Part shown: positions 1-14,580 of the stretch, piece after piece
Numbering within the stretch: position 1 is the stretch's first letter
Layout of the letters: every line of letters begins with the position of its first letter
NCBI GenBank assembly: GCA_944989445.1
Contig: CALYLW010000181.1
Location: 104,764 to 168,763, forward strand
Direction: 5' to 3'
DNA: 64,000 bases
Source of the DNA: Ampullaceana balthica
Lineage: Eukaryota > Mollusca > Gastropoda > Lymnaeidae
Position numbers and translations under genes: made by a program
The notes under the pieces: model-generated
Told to the model about the DNA's origin: nothing
Database searches by the model: none
Seen by the model: only the letters and a program-made list of their open reading frames with translations

Positions 1-1139
1 GGTGTGTTGTGGGTGGGTGTGGGGGTGGGTGGTGTTGTGGTGGGTGTGGGGGGTGGGTGGGGGGGGTGGGGGTTGGTGGTGTGGGTGGGGGGTGTTGGGT
101 GGTGGGTGTGTTGTGGGGGTGGGTTGTTGTGGGTGTGGGGTGGTTGGGTGTGGTGGTGGGTGTGGGGGGGGTGTTGGTGGGTGTGGTGGGTGGGGGGGGT
201 TGGTTGGGGGTGGGTGGGGGGGGGTTGGTGGTGGTTGGGGTGGGTTGGTGGGTGGGGGGTGGTGGGGGGGTTGTGTTGTGGGGTGGGGGTGTTGGTGGTT
301 GTGGGGTGGGTGTTTGGGGTGGGTGTGGGGGGTGTGGTGTGGGGGTGGTGTGGTGGGGTGTGGGTGGTGGGGTGTTTGGTGTGTGGTTTGGTGGTGTGGT
401 GGGGGGGTGGGGTGGGTTGGGGTGGGTTGTGGGGTGTGGGGTGTGTGGGTGGGTTGTGGGGTGGTGGGGGGTGGGTGTGGGGTGGTGGGGTGGGGTGGGT
501 TGGGGGTGTTGTGGGTGGGGTGGTGGGTGTGGGGGGGTGGGGTGGGGTTGGTGGGTGTGGTGGTGTGGGGTGTGGGGTGTGGTGTGGGGGTGGGGTGGGG
601 TTGGTGGTGTTGGTGGGGGGGTGGGGTGTGGTGTTGGGTGGGTGTGGGGGGTGGTTGGGGGTGGGTGTGGGGTGGGTGTGTTGGGGTGGGGGGGGTGTGG
701 TGGTTGGGTTGGGGGTGGGGGTGGTGTGGTGGGGTGGGTTGGGGGTGTTGGTGGGGGGGTGGGTTGGTGGGGGTGGTGGGTGTTTGTGGGTGGGGGTGGT
801 GGGGTGTTGTGGGGTTGGGGGGTGGTGTGGGGGTGTTGGGTGGTGGTGGGTGTGGGGTTGTGGGGGGTGGGGGGGTTGGTGGGTGTTTGGGGGTGGGGGT
901 GGTGGTGTTGGTGGTTTGGTGTGGGGGGGGTGTGGGTGGGGGGTTGTGGGGTTGGTGGTGGGGGTGGGGTTTGTGGGGTTATGGTGTGTGTTGGTGTGGT
1001 TGGTGGGTGGGTTGGTTGGTGTGTGGGGTTTTTGTGTGGTTGTGTGTGTTGTGTGGGGGTGGGTGGGTGGGTTGTTGGGGTGGTGTTGTGTTTTGGTTGT
1101 GTGGTGGTGTGGTGGGTGTGTTTGGTGGGTGTGGGGGGG
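1..1139. repeat. G/T-only low-complexity block
   Basis: The + strand consists of G and T only, apart from a single A at 981. I see no fixed repeat period: G runs of 1-8 are separated by one to three Ts. Because TAA, TAG and TGA all need an A, no + frame can contain a stop here, which is why frames of about 380-430 residues rich in Gly, Trp, Val and Cys appear; they are not genes. The dense G runs make the + strand strongly G-quadruplex prone. It begins at the window edge and may continue to the left. Real satellite and assembly or base-calling artefact cannot be separated from the sequence alone. Confidence 0.9.
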
Positions 1140-3140
1140 ATGGGATGTCGTGTTGGTTAGAGAGAAAGTCGGTTTATGTGTGGTGTGTTGATGGTGTATG
1201 TGGTGTTTTTTATTGTTGTAGGGGGGAGTTTTGGTGCGATTTGGTTTGTGGGTGTAGCCTTGTCGTGCTAGCGGGTGAAAGTTTTGTGTGTTAGGAAGAT
1301 TGTATTGTGGGTGTGGGGTGGGGAGTTGTTTTAGACGAGTTTTGGTTTATTTTGGTATATTGGGTGGTGGTGAAAATGGAGGGTGGAGAGGTGAGCGGGT
1401 TGCGGTATCGTAGTGCAGTTGTTGGCGTTGGTTGGATGTTTTCAGCTTGTAGTCTTTGAAGCAGAGGGGCTCTGTCTGATTTGAATGGTGCGTGTGGGGG
1501 AGATGCTAGGAAGAGGAGGTTTAGATGCTGTTGTGTGAGGGAGGTTTAGGTAATCCACGGGGGGGCGTGGGGGATAGCGTTGATAGTGGGTATAGGGTTA
1601 GGGGTTGGTATAGTGTTGTGTGGTAACATGGTGGGGGGCAAAGGGGTGGTGGTGTGGGCTGAAGACTGGGTTGGACTTGGTGACTAGAGGTGTAGTCGAC
1701 TGTGGTTGAAAAGTACGGGTGGGGGGTGGTGGTTGAGTTGCGGGCGCGTGGTACTGGGTTCTTTTGGTGTGACGGAGCAAGCGCGCAGGCTTGAGTGTGG
1801 TTGACTTGCCGGGTGTGGCGAGAGCATGAGTGTGGTTATGTGGATGTGATGGTTTTGTCACGGATATGGTTCTTGTGGGTCTGGGGTGATCAATGGGTAG
1901 CGAGGCCGCGCGAGGATGGACTTGGACCTGGATTCGGTGGATGTTTGGCTAGATGAGGGGGTTTTGTGTGAAGCGTGCGGTGGAGGTGCAAAAAGAGTGG
2001 GGTCCCGGTTGGTGGCAGGTGTGTGGTGGGTAGCGATGCGTACGGAGGTGCTGTGTGGTTCTGTCAAAATAGGAAAGAGGGGGAGAAGTGCGTGAGATCG
2101 GAACGATCGGTCAGAAGGGGGATTGAGCGAAGGAGAATAGTTCTAGATTGGTGTTCGGAAGCCGTGGGTAGTGGATAGGAAGCACTGGAGGGGACCCGTA
2201 GCTAGAGGACAACTACGCGGGGGGTTAAGCCAGTATGGGAGTCCCGGACGGGGTTGTGCAGTGTCGAGTGCACTCAGACGGCTGGTGGAGTGAAGGCTGA
2301 GGGAGGTGGTGTGGTTAGGGGCGAGGTGGTGAGGTCACGGAGGGTTCACGGTCCGAGGTTGTACTTTGAGGTAAAATGCCTTTCGGCCGATGCGATGGGA
2401 GGTGAGGAGGTAGGCAAGAAGGTGCGGGAGGGGATCGGTTAGGATTGTTGTCGCCCGTAAATATTGCGGAGCGGGCGGGATTGGTGAAACGAGGATATGC
2501 AGGCAAAAACTCGGGTCGGGTTGGGGCTCAGTGTCAATTAGTAGTCCATATGTAACAGGGATGAGAGTGTGAATAGTAGGGGGCGGTAGCAGGGGTGTCG
2601 TTTGTGGTCGACGTGGTGGTGGACCGCAATGAGTTGGGAGGTCGGGCTGGACGGTCTGGTGAGACGGGGGCCGGTAATACGATCCTGTTGGGCTAGTGCC
2701 CACCCGAAGGTTTTGCTTTGGTGCGAGATGACTAAGAACTGGGGCGTTGGCGTTGAGGGGGGGGGAATCGAGCGGTTGGGCTGGGCGGGGCGGGATAGTA
2801 CTTTGCCGGAAGAGTGTCGTACGGTAGGGGGAGCGGCAGGCTCGAAGACGGAGGGGTGTGGGGAGCATGGGCCGGGGGTATGTCGTCCAGGAGAGTTGTG
2901 GTACGGTGAGCAGGGGATTAAGAGCGGTGAGTGTGAGTGTGTGGGGGTGTAGGTGGCAGGTGCGCGCGGGTTGGTGGAGTTTGTGAGAAGGTAGTGGGCC
3001 ATTGGTACCAGCAGGGGGTGCGTCAGATTGATGGGGTCGAAGAGGGCTACGCGGAAAGGGTGGCTAGGACTGTGGGAGAAAGCCGGTCTTCCCGATTGGG
3101 GTTGACACGGTGAGGAGGGAAGGGAACCAGTGTTGTGGGG
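1140..3140. other. G-rich mixed-composition zone, no gene seen
   Basis: A and C appear from 1140 onward and become more frequent to the right, while G stays the commonest base on the + strand and C the rarest. No tandem period, transposon end or coding homology is recognisable. Short frames on both strands have the Arg/Gly/Val (plus) or Pro/Thr/His (minus) bias expected from base skew. The zone ends abruptly at 3140, where A/T-only sequence starts. Confidence 0.7.
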
Positions 3141-6100
3141 TTATATATTAATATATATATTTTATATAAATAATTTAAATAATTATAATATAAAATATAA
3201 TTTATAATATTTATAATTAAAAATTAATATTAATTTAAAAAATAATTAAATTAATAATATAATATATATATTTAATTATAATTATTAATATATATATATA
3301 AATATATAAATTTATTATAATGATAAATTATATAATAAAATATAAATATAATATAATAATATAATATAAATTTATATTAATAAAAATAAATAATTAATTA
3401 ATAATAATAGTAATTTATTTATATGAATTATAAAATTAGATATATAATAATTATATTCTATTTTTATTTTAATATATAAATATTATATATATATAATATA
3501 ATATAATATTATATTTAATAATTATTATAATTATATACTTATATATATGATTTATTTTATAAAAATATATTTCTAAAATATATATAATTAATTTATTATT
3601 ATATATTAATAAAAATAATATAATTTATATTAAATATTTAATAAATATTATATATATATAATAAATTAAATTTATTATAATTATATAATATTTAATAAAT
3701 ATTAAATAATATTTATTTAAATTATTATAATTAAAAATATTAATATTATTATAAATAATAAAATTATAAATATATTATAATTATAATAAATAAATATAAT
3801 TATAAAAATAATTAATATTAAATATAAATTTATAAATAAATTATATAAATTATATTTTAATCCAATAATATAATTTATATTATATTTTATTAATATTATA
3901 AATAATAAATAATATTTATATAATATATTATATAATATTTATAATTAAATTATTTAAAATAATATTAAATATAATTTATAAATTATTTAATAAAAATAAA
4001 TATAAATATAAATATATATATTTAAAATATAATTATTAATAATTATTTTATATATATAATAATTTAAAAAAAATATTATATATATATTATATAATATAAA
4101 ATAATATATTTAATAAATATAATTTATTATATATTATATATAATATATATAATAAATTTATATATTTATAATATTATTTTAATTTAAAATAATAATTATT
4201 AATTATATTATATTTAATATATTTATTTATATAAATATTAGTTAAAAATTAAATTTATTAATTTTTATAATAATAATTATTTATAATTAATTAATTTTAT
4301 ATTATATATAATTTTTTAATTAAATATTATATTAATTAATATTTAATAATTTATTATTATAATAAATAAAATTTTATTATATTATTTAATAAATATATAA
4401 ATAATTAATATATTTATTAATATAAAAAATTAATAAAATTAATATATTATAATAAAAATATTTATTATATAATATATAAAATAATATTTATATTTAATAA
4501 ATTTAATATATTTATATTTTATTAAATTATTTAATAAATATATAAATATTTAAATTTATTATATAAATAAATATATTAGTATATTTATTTAAATATTAAT
4601 ATAATAAATATTTTATATATATAATTAATTATAATATTAATTAATATATAATTATATATAATAATATTTATATATTATAATTTTAAATATTAATAAATTA
4701 TTATAATATATTAATATTATATTATAAATTATATTAATATTAATTAAATTTTAATATATATAAATTATAAATATTATATTTTATATTAATTATAAATATT
4801 ATTAATATTAATATAATAATTATATATAAATTATATAATAATTATATATTTAAATAATATTATAATATTATATTAATAATATTATATTATAAATTAATTA
4901 TTTATATATTATAATATATATATTTAATTAATATATTATAATTATATAAATATTATAATTTTATTAATATATTATATAATAATATAATTATATATTATAA
5001 ATATTAAAATATTATAATATAATTAAATAATTATTTATAAATATAATAATTAAATATAAATATTAATAATTTATTAATTATATATTATTTTTTAATATTT
5101 ATATAATATATATAAATAATTATTTATTATATAATTAAAATAAAATATTTAATAATATATTAATATAAAATATATAATATTATATAAATATATTAAAATA
5201 TAATATATAATTAATATAAATATTATTTAATATAATTATTTTATATTATTAATATTATAATAATAAATTATTATAAATAAATATATATTATTAATAAAAT
5301 ATTTAATTATAATTATTAATTATTTATTATTAATATTAATATTATTATAAATAAATATTATTATTTATAATATTTAAAATAATATATTAAAATATAAATA
5401 TTTAATTATTAATATATAATAATTTATAATATAATAATAAATAATATTATATTATATAATTAATTTTAATTATATAATATTTTATATATAAAAATTATAT
5501 ATTATATTAATAATTATAATAAATTATTTTATATTTTAATATAATTTATTAATATAATATTATTTTAATAATTATATTATTAAATAATTATAATAAATAT
5601 AAATTTATAATAATTATATAAATTTATATATAAAATAAAATATATTTAAAAAATATAATTAATAATATATATTAAAATTAATATATTATTAAAATTATAA
5701 ATTTTTAATATTAAAAATAAAAATTAATTTATATATTTAAATATAATATATAATTTATTAAATTTAAATATTTATTATAAATTAATATATTTATAAAATT
5801 TATTAATATAAATTATATTTTAAATTTTATTTAAATATTAATTATATTTAATAAATTTTAATTTAATAATAAATAAATTATTATAATATTTATAAATATT
5901 ATAAATAATATAAATAATTTTATTATATTATATATTATAATATTATAAATATTTAATTATTTATAATAAATATTAAAAATATATTATAATTTAATTATTA
6001 ATATATATTATATATTTAATATAATTATAAATAAATAATATAAAATTTATATTATATTAAAATAAAATTATAATATATATTAATTTATAAATATAATAAT

Positions 6101-9100
6101 TTATATAAATAATTATAAATATATTTATAAATAATATATTAATATATTTAATTAAATAATAATTATAATATAATATAATATTAAATAATATATAATAATA
6201 TATTTAATATATAATTATAAAATATTTTAATTAAAATTATATATTATTTATTATATAAATATATAATTATAATAAAAATTATAATTATTTATTATAATTA
6301 ATATAAATATAATTAATTATTTATATAATATAATTATAATTATATAAATAAATAATTATAAAATAATATAATATTATATAAATATTATAAATATATATTA
6401 TATTAATAATAATATTAATAATTATTATATAAAATATTATAATATTAATATTATTAAATTTAAATAATAATTATATAATATATATTTATAATATATTATA
6501 TAATATTATAATATTTTAATAATAAAATAATATAATAAATTATATAAAAAATATTAATAAAATATTATATTTTAATAAATAATATAATAATATATTATTT
6601 TAATATAATATTAAAATAAAAAATTATTTATAATAATTAATATTATAATAAATATATTTATATATAAAATAATATTTAATTAATATATTAATATAAATAT
6701 ATAAAAATATTTATAATATAAATATAATTATATAAAAATATTAAATATTTAATTATAAAATAATATATTTAATATAATATATTATAATAAATAATAAATT
6801 AAATAATTATATAAAATATTAATTAATATTATTTATATAATAATTATAATTATAAATATATTTATAATTTATAATAATAAATAATTATATATAATTATAT
6901 AATATTATATTTATATAATAAATATAATAAAATATAATATAAATATAATATATTATTATAATTTTATATATATATAAATATTAATTATAATAATATATAA
7001 ATATTAAATTAATTAATAATAATTATATTAATAAATATTAATATAATTATAAATTAATAATATATAATAATATTATATAATATATATTATTATATTATTA
7101 TAATATAATTAAAATATTAAAAATAATATAATAAATAATTATTAATATAAATAATATTATATTTATAATATAAATTATATTAATATAAATAAAATTATTA
7201 AAATTTATTATAATATAATAATAATTATTTAAATTAATTATTAAATATAATTATTAATATTAATTAATATATAATTATAATAAATTAATATATTAATAAT
7301 ATAATATTATATATTATTAATATAATAATTATAATTATTATATAAATATAAAAATATAAATTTATATTAAATATAATATTTTATAAATATAAAATTATAA
7401 TAAAATATTATATTATATATATTATATTAATAATATTTAATAATTTTATAATAATAATTTAATTAAAATTATATATTTAATAAATATATAATTATAAATA
7501 TAAATATTATATAATAATATAATAATAAATTATATATTAATTATAATAAATAATTAAAATATATAAATATAATTTATTAATAATAAATATTATAAATATT
7601 ATATAAATAATTAAAAATATTTAATAATATATTAAATATTAATTATATAATATAAATAAATTATATAAAATAAATATTAATATATATTAAAAATAATATT
7701 ATATAATTATATTATAATATATTAATATAATATTATTATATTAATTATAAAATTTAAATAATTATATAAATAATTATATTATAAAATATATTAATATAAA
7801 TAATAATTAAATATATATTTATTATATTATAATATAATTAATATAAAATAATATTATATAATTATATTATAATATATATAAATATATTTAATATATAATT
7901 AAATAAATATATATTATAATATATTAAATTTAAATATTATATAATATAATTATATTAATAATATAATATTAAATAAATTATTATTAATATATATTAATAA
8001 AATATATTATATTATAATATTAATAAATTTATTAATTTAATATAAATATATAATAATTATAAATATAAATAATATTAATATATTTAAAATATAATATTTA
8101 TAATTAATAAATATAATATAAATAATTTATTATTATATTATATTAAAATATTATATATATTAAATAATATAATTAAATATTATAATATAATAAAATAAAT
8201 TATTATAATATTATTATAAATATAATATTTAATATAATTATATTATAAATATAATAATTATATTATATAATATTATATAATATAATAATTATATAATAAT
8301 TAATTATAATTTAATAATATTTATATTAATATTAATATATAATAATTATATTTAATTAATAATATATTATATAATAATTTATTATAATTAATATAATAAA
8401 TTATAATAATATAATATTATATATAATATATTTATTAATAATAAATATATAATATTTATATAATATAAATTATTAATAATATATAATATATATTATTATA
8501 ATATTATTATATAATATTATATAAATATTATTAATATTATAATTAATAATATAATTTATTTTAAATATAATATTATTAATATATAAAATTAAATATAATA
8601 TTAATAATTATTTAATAATATTATATATAATATAATTATATTTATTAAATATATTATAATATATAATAATAATTATAATAAAAAATATTATTATAATATT
8701 TATATAATATAATATTATATATTTAATTATATATATAAAATATTATATATAATTATATAATATAAATTATATTTAATATAATTTTAATATAATTATTATA
8801 TATATAATATAAATATTATATATATTTAATATTAATTTATTATATTATAATATATAATTATTATATTAATAATTAATATATTATAATAATTATATATTAT
8901 ATAATTATAATATAATATATAAATATATTTAATTAATTATATAATATAATATAATATTATAAAATAATATTATATTATATATTATTTATAATATAATTAT
9001 ATAATATAATATTATAAATAAATATATTATAATATATTATATATTAATATAATTAATATAATAAATATTATATATTATTATAAATAATATTAATATTATA

Positions 9101-11888
9101 ATTATATATTATATAATATAATATATTATAAAATAATTATTATTAATTATATAATAATATTATTATTAATAATTATATTAATATTATAAAATATATAATA
9201 TTATTTTATATATATAATTTAATTAATTATTTATATAAAATTATATATAATTTATATTTATAAATAATATTATATTAATATATATTATATAATATTTAAT
9301 ATATAATTATTATATATAATATTAATATATAATAATAAATTATTTATTATTATAATAAATTATATTATAATAAAATATAAATATTATTAATTATATAATA
9401 TTTATATATAAATATATATTAATTTTATAATATTTAATATAATTATTATATAATATATAATATATTAAATATATTATATAATTTATATAATTATTAATAT
9501 ATAAAATATTAAATAATATATTAATATTATAATATAATATATAATTATTTTATAATATATAAATATATTATATAAAAATAATAATAATTATATAATTAAT
9601 AATATAATAATAAAATATATAATATATTATTATAATAATATAATTATAATAAATATATAATAATATATAATATTATATAATATATTTATTATATTATAAT
9701 ATATTATTAATATTATAATATAATATTATATAATAATATTAAATAATTATTTTAATTATAATATTAATATAAATATATTTATATATATTATTAAATATAA
9801 TAATTATAAAATATTATAATATTAATATAAATAATATATTATATATAATTATATTATATTATAAATATAATTATATATTATAATTATAAATTTATATAAT
9901 ATATAATTATAATATAATTAATAAATTATATTATTTATAAATAATATTAAATATTTTATATAATATATAATATTATATATAAAAATTATATTATATAATT
10001 TATATAATATTTAATATAAATATTATTAATATAATTATATATAATATATTATATAATATTAATTAAAATAATATTATTAATATATATTATAATAATATAA
10101 TATTATATATAAATATATAATATTATATAAATATATATATATTATTTATATAATAAAATATTATATAATATATTTATATAATATATAATTATTAATATTA
10201 TATAATATTATAAAATATTATAAATATAATTATATATTATTTTAATATATAATAAAATATTATAATAATATATTATAAAATATAATTATATATTATTAAT
10301 ATAATATATAATTATATAAATATAATAATATTAAATTTATATTAATTATATAATAATAATATATATTATAATAATTAATAAATAATAAATATTTAATTAT
10401 ATATTATATTATAAATATAATATTATTTATATATAAATAAATATATATTATAAATATAATATATATTAATATATATAATATATAATATATATTATATTAA
10501 TATATTAATTAAATATATATAATAAATTATTATAAATATTTAATAATATTATATATTTAATTATATAAATAATATATTAAATATAATATATATTTATATA
10601 TTAATATAAATATATAAATAATATTATATTATATTATAAATATAATATATATTATATATATTAATATATTATAATAATATATATATAAATATAATTATAT
10701 TATAATAAATTATATATTATATAAAATTAATAATAATTATATATATAATTAAATATAATATATATATATTAAAATATTATAATAATATAAATAATATAAA
10801 ATATATTAATTATTTAAATATATTTATAAATAATATAATATTAATAATATAATTATTATTATTAAATATATAATATTTTATATATATTATAATATTAAAT
10901 AATATATTTATAATATTATATAATAATAATTATTAATTTATAATAAATAATATTATATAATATTAATATATATTAAATTATAAAATATAAATATTATATT
11001 AAATTATAAATATTTATAAAATTAATATATTATATAATATTAAAATATAATATTTATTTAATATTAAATAAAATAATTATATAAATATTAATATTATAAT
11101 TATATAAAATAATAATATTATAATATTATATAATTAATAAAATATATATAATTATTATAATTATATAATATTATAATAATTAATATAAATATTATTTAAT
11201 ATATATAATATTTAATATAAAATTAATATATTAAAATAAAATTATAATAAATAATAATAATATTAAAATATTAAAATAAATATAATAAATAAATTTAATA
11301 TATAATATTATATAATAATTATAATATTTATTATAATATTTAATAAATTAATAATAATAAAATAATATTAATAATAATTATAATAATATAAATTATATAT
11401 AATATAAAAAATTATATTATAAAATATTATAATAAATAAAAATAATTTAATATAATATTATAATATTTATATAATATTTAATAAAAATAAAATATTATTA
11501 TAAAATTAAATTATAATAATTAAATAATATTATATAATTATAAATTATAATAATATATAAATATTTAATTTATAATAAAATATTAATTTAATATATTATA
11601 ATATATAATATAATAATTTAAAATAATATAAATATATAATTATATAATATATATTTATTAAATAAATATAAATAAATTAATAAAATATATAATATTAATA
11701 TATAATATATTAATTATAAAATAATATTATATAATATAATATTAAAATATATTATTATTAATATTTATTATTAAAATATAATTTATTTATATATTAAATT
11801 TATTTAATATTATTATATATTTATTAATATATATATTTTAATATTAAAATTAATAATATATATAATAATTTTATATATTAAATAATAT
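3141..11888. repeat. A/T-only block, 8.7 kb
   Basis: Nearly pure A and T. By eye there are about a dozen G or C bases between 3141 and 4579 (for example 3322, 3410, 3458, 3538, 3862-3863, 4241, 4579) and none from 4580 to 11888. It is not a simple (TA)n tract: short runs such as TAATAT, ATTATAAT and AAATAAT are shuffled without a visible period. No gene can be read, since TAA is very frequent in all frames. The left edge is a single-base transition from G-rich sequence; the right edge is gradual. It could be an extreme AT satellite or island, or an assembly artefact. Confidence 0.9.
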
Positions 11889-12335
11889 GTATATATAATA
11901 TATATAATAAAGTTTTATGATTATATTATAAAACAAATAATAAATATATTTTAAAAAATATATAATTAAATATAACTAATATATAATTTATTATAAATAA
12001 TATTAAATAATATTATAAATAATTATTATAATTATATATTATATTTCAATATAATATTTTATATAAATTAATTTTAATATTATTTAAATTAAATAATAAA
12101 TTTATATTTATTTTTTATATAATTATATTTATTTAATTATATTATATAATATATATTTTATATTACATTATAATCATATATTTATTATAATTGATATATA
12201 ATATTTATTATATTAATTTATAATATTACTATATATATAATATTTTATTAATTATTATGAATTAGACTATGTTTAATATATTATATAGAATATAAATTTT
12301 TTGAATAATAATTAATTATTTATATAATATACATT
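11889..12335. other. AT-rich decay zone
   Basis: Isolated G and C bases re-enter an otherwise A/T sequence with rising frequency (first at 11889, then scattered to 12335). No coding or repeat unit is visible. The first ordinary sequence is the reversed repeat-unit fragment that begins at 12336. Confidence 0.7.
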
Positions 12336-12590
12336 TAGTCAAAAACTTTGTTTTTACGGGTTTGTTTTTTTAAATTCCAGTTCCACGTGAGTTTGAGTTG
12401 ACGCCGACCGTCGTGTTGACGACGACCGTCGTGCCGACACCCCCTCACATCCCACCCCCATTTATTAAAGACAAGGGACATCACTCAGTGTCAGTCTGTA
12501 AATGTTTAAAAATAATCACTGCTGTTAGTTATGTCTCATATATAAGGGATTTATAGTCAAAAACTTTGTTTTTACGGGTTTGTTTTATTT
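12336..12590 (-). repeat. Reversed fragments of the TAAATCCCTTATA unit family
   Basis: On the minus strand this holds the linker ACCCGTAAAAACAAAGTTTT twice (12336-12372 and about 12557-12590) and, between them, the first ~180 bases of a B-type unit (the variant with the ACGGTCGGCGTCAA repeats, as in copies at 17651 and 19209). The 13-bp terminal motif reads TATAAGGGATTTA at about 12541-12553. The rest of the unit is missing, so it is truncated. With the forward array starting at 16057 it makes an inverted pair that brackets the hAT insertion. Confidence 0.8.
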
Positions 12591-13503
12591 ATACTATAAA
12601 CCATGTATATATGACACATTGCAAAAAGTATGTTCAATCAGTGGCGTAGCTAGAGGGGGGCGGTGGGGGCGGTCCGCCCCGGGCGGCACACATTTAGGGG
12701 GCGGCATTTGTAGGCTTTTGAAAAGTACAGCCATTGCCGACAACCGCCCTTTCTCTTTTGAAGTGGGAAAACAAAGGTGAAAAAAAATATTCGTAATTTC
12801 GAGTCTTAATTAACGGGTCGAACAAAATTTGTTTGATTACATTTTATTTATTATAACTAACACAAACCCGTTCCAAAAATTAAGATCGCTCAAAAAAGTA
12901 TCGATTTGTTTGGAAAATTAATCGGTATACGTCTAAGATGACGCTTTTATATAAAAACTACACACATAAACACATCACCGCTGGGCCGAATAATGTATGC
13001 TGTTAATCGCCACGATTTTTTCGGTGGAATTTCGACATGCGCAGAATGATGCGCGAACAAGTACCTACATGGTATGGTTGTTCAAAATATTGTGTTTAAC
13101 TTGCAAGAAGTAATTTAAATTACTATTTAGTTTTCAGAAAATTATTGTAGGAGAATTATTAAATATTAAATTTATTACGTTTTTATTGCAATAAATTAGC
13201 ATAAATAATTTTTGCTTTTTATTAAAATACGGTTATTCATTAATAAGGTTACGCCTATCCTATTAAAATAATGTGCAAATAATTTGAATGATGACAAGAA
13301 TATGAAAATATTCAAATTTCTCCATTTAATAAACACCACAATAGGCATATTTAATTAAAATTGACATCCGAAGAAGTAAATAGTAAAACGAGATCAGATG
13401 CTGGAATTTTACTTCGATTCAATGCAATCTTTTTATTTTTTATGTTATCTCAATTTATGGAACCCATCTTTTTAAAAATTTAAATTAATGCAAACCCATT
13501 TCA

Positions 13504-14160
13504 TGGAACAAAGAGATGTGCTAATACATAACGCTGTTATATCAGACAAAACAGTTTGTAAAGAGTTGGATATATCAACTGAACGTGGAGTTACAAGGAG
13601 AAAAAATGTGAGTGTGAGAAATTCAGAAACGTGGTTCTATCTTTAGAACATGAAGTACAACGAGAATTGTTTTTATCAATGGATAGAATTATAAAATAAA
13701 ATAAAGAACGATTTGATCAGGTGCATATCCTTGCAAGAAAATATTCGTGTTTAATACCATCTAATACCATGTAACATGCTAAATGAAGAATTTGAAGATC
13801 AAATAAATTACTGTTTTGATACTGCTAAAGAAAATTTTAATATTGAAAGAAAAAGGAATCAGGTTTTTATGGCTGTACTTACACTACAAGAGGAGGCATT
13901 ACATTTGAAAAACGGGGAAAGACCCATTGATCTATTAAAATTTATTCAACAGTATAGATTGGAAATTTCTGTACCCAACATTGTAATTTTGCTAATAATT
14001 GTTCAAAAATTTCTATCAGTATCACTAGTTGTGAAAAGAGCTTCTCCAATCTGAAGTTGATAAAAAAAATTGTCTTCGTTCCACTATGAGTGATTTAAGA
14101 CTACAAAATCTTGCATTATTGTCCATAGAACAAGACATTACAAATAATTTGAAATTTTGA
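13504..14160 (+). pseudogene. hAT transposase relic, ZMYM1/TTF-domain type, C-terminal half
   Basis: Reading across frames gives fragments typical of the C-terminal half of ZMYM1-like hAT transposases. About 13504-13620 gives a DVLIHNAVISDKTVCKELD-like stretch, then RELFLSMDRIIK and KERFDQVHILARKYSCLIPS. The longest open piece (13776-14054) contains FNIERKRNQVFMAV and DLLKFIQQYRLEISVPNIVI. After a frameshift comes SFSNLKLIKK, and after another RSTMSDLRLQNLALLSIEQD, ending at the TGA at 14158-14160. The last parts match the hAT dimerisation region. At least two in-frame stops and several frameshifts are present, and the N-terminal and DDE-like regions are not recognisable, so it cannot make an active enzyme. 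The family call comes from recognition of these motifs, without a database search. Confidence 0.82.
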
Positions 14161-14580
14161 TAGCATAATACACTACTTTTCTACTATGAAAGTTAGTAAA
14201 GTAAATGTATAAATGTGTTTACATATTAATGTATACAATTTCTTTGTTTGAAAAAAAAATCATTTATCTATAACACAAAATAATAGCATATTAATTGGTA
14301 ATGTTTTTTGGGGTTTAAATTTGGAATATGTTTTCTCTCATTTGGGCAGGGGGCGCGGGGCTGCGACCTCAATAACTTTTTGAGGCCTTTAAAAAAAGTA
14401 TATTGTATTTTTGTAAGTGTGTATTTACAGGTATCTCATTTTATGCGGGATCTTTTATTACTGCTTACATAAATATGACATGCAATGGTAAACATGTTTC
14501 CCACCTTTACTTCGCTGCAATTACAATTATTTATTCATGTTTATTAATTTTATAAATATCCATCATATGATTGACTTAAA

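Noticed and set aside
1..1139. Telomere-like TG repeat
   Set aside because: No TTAGGG or other fixed unit is present; only a loose resemblance to irregular fungal TG tracts.
2..1294. Overlapping plus-strand reading frames of 383-430 codons
   Set aside because: The block lacks A, so stops cannot occur; the products are only Gly, Trp, Val, Cys and Leu. This is a composition artefact.
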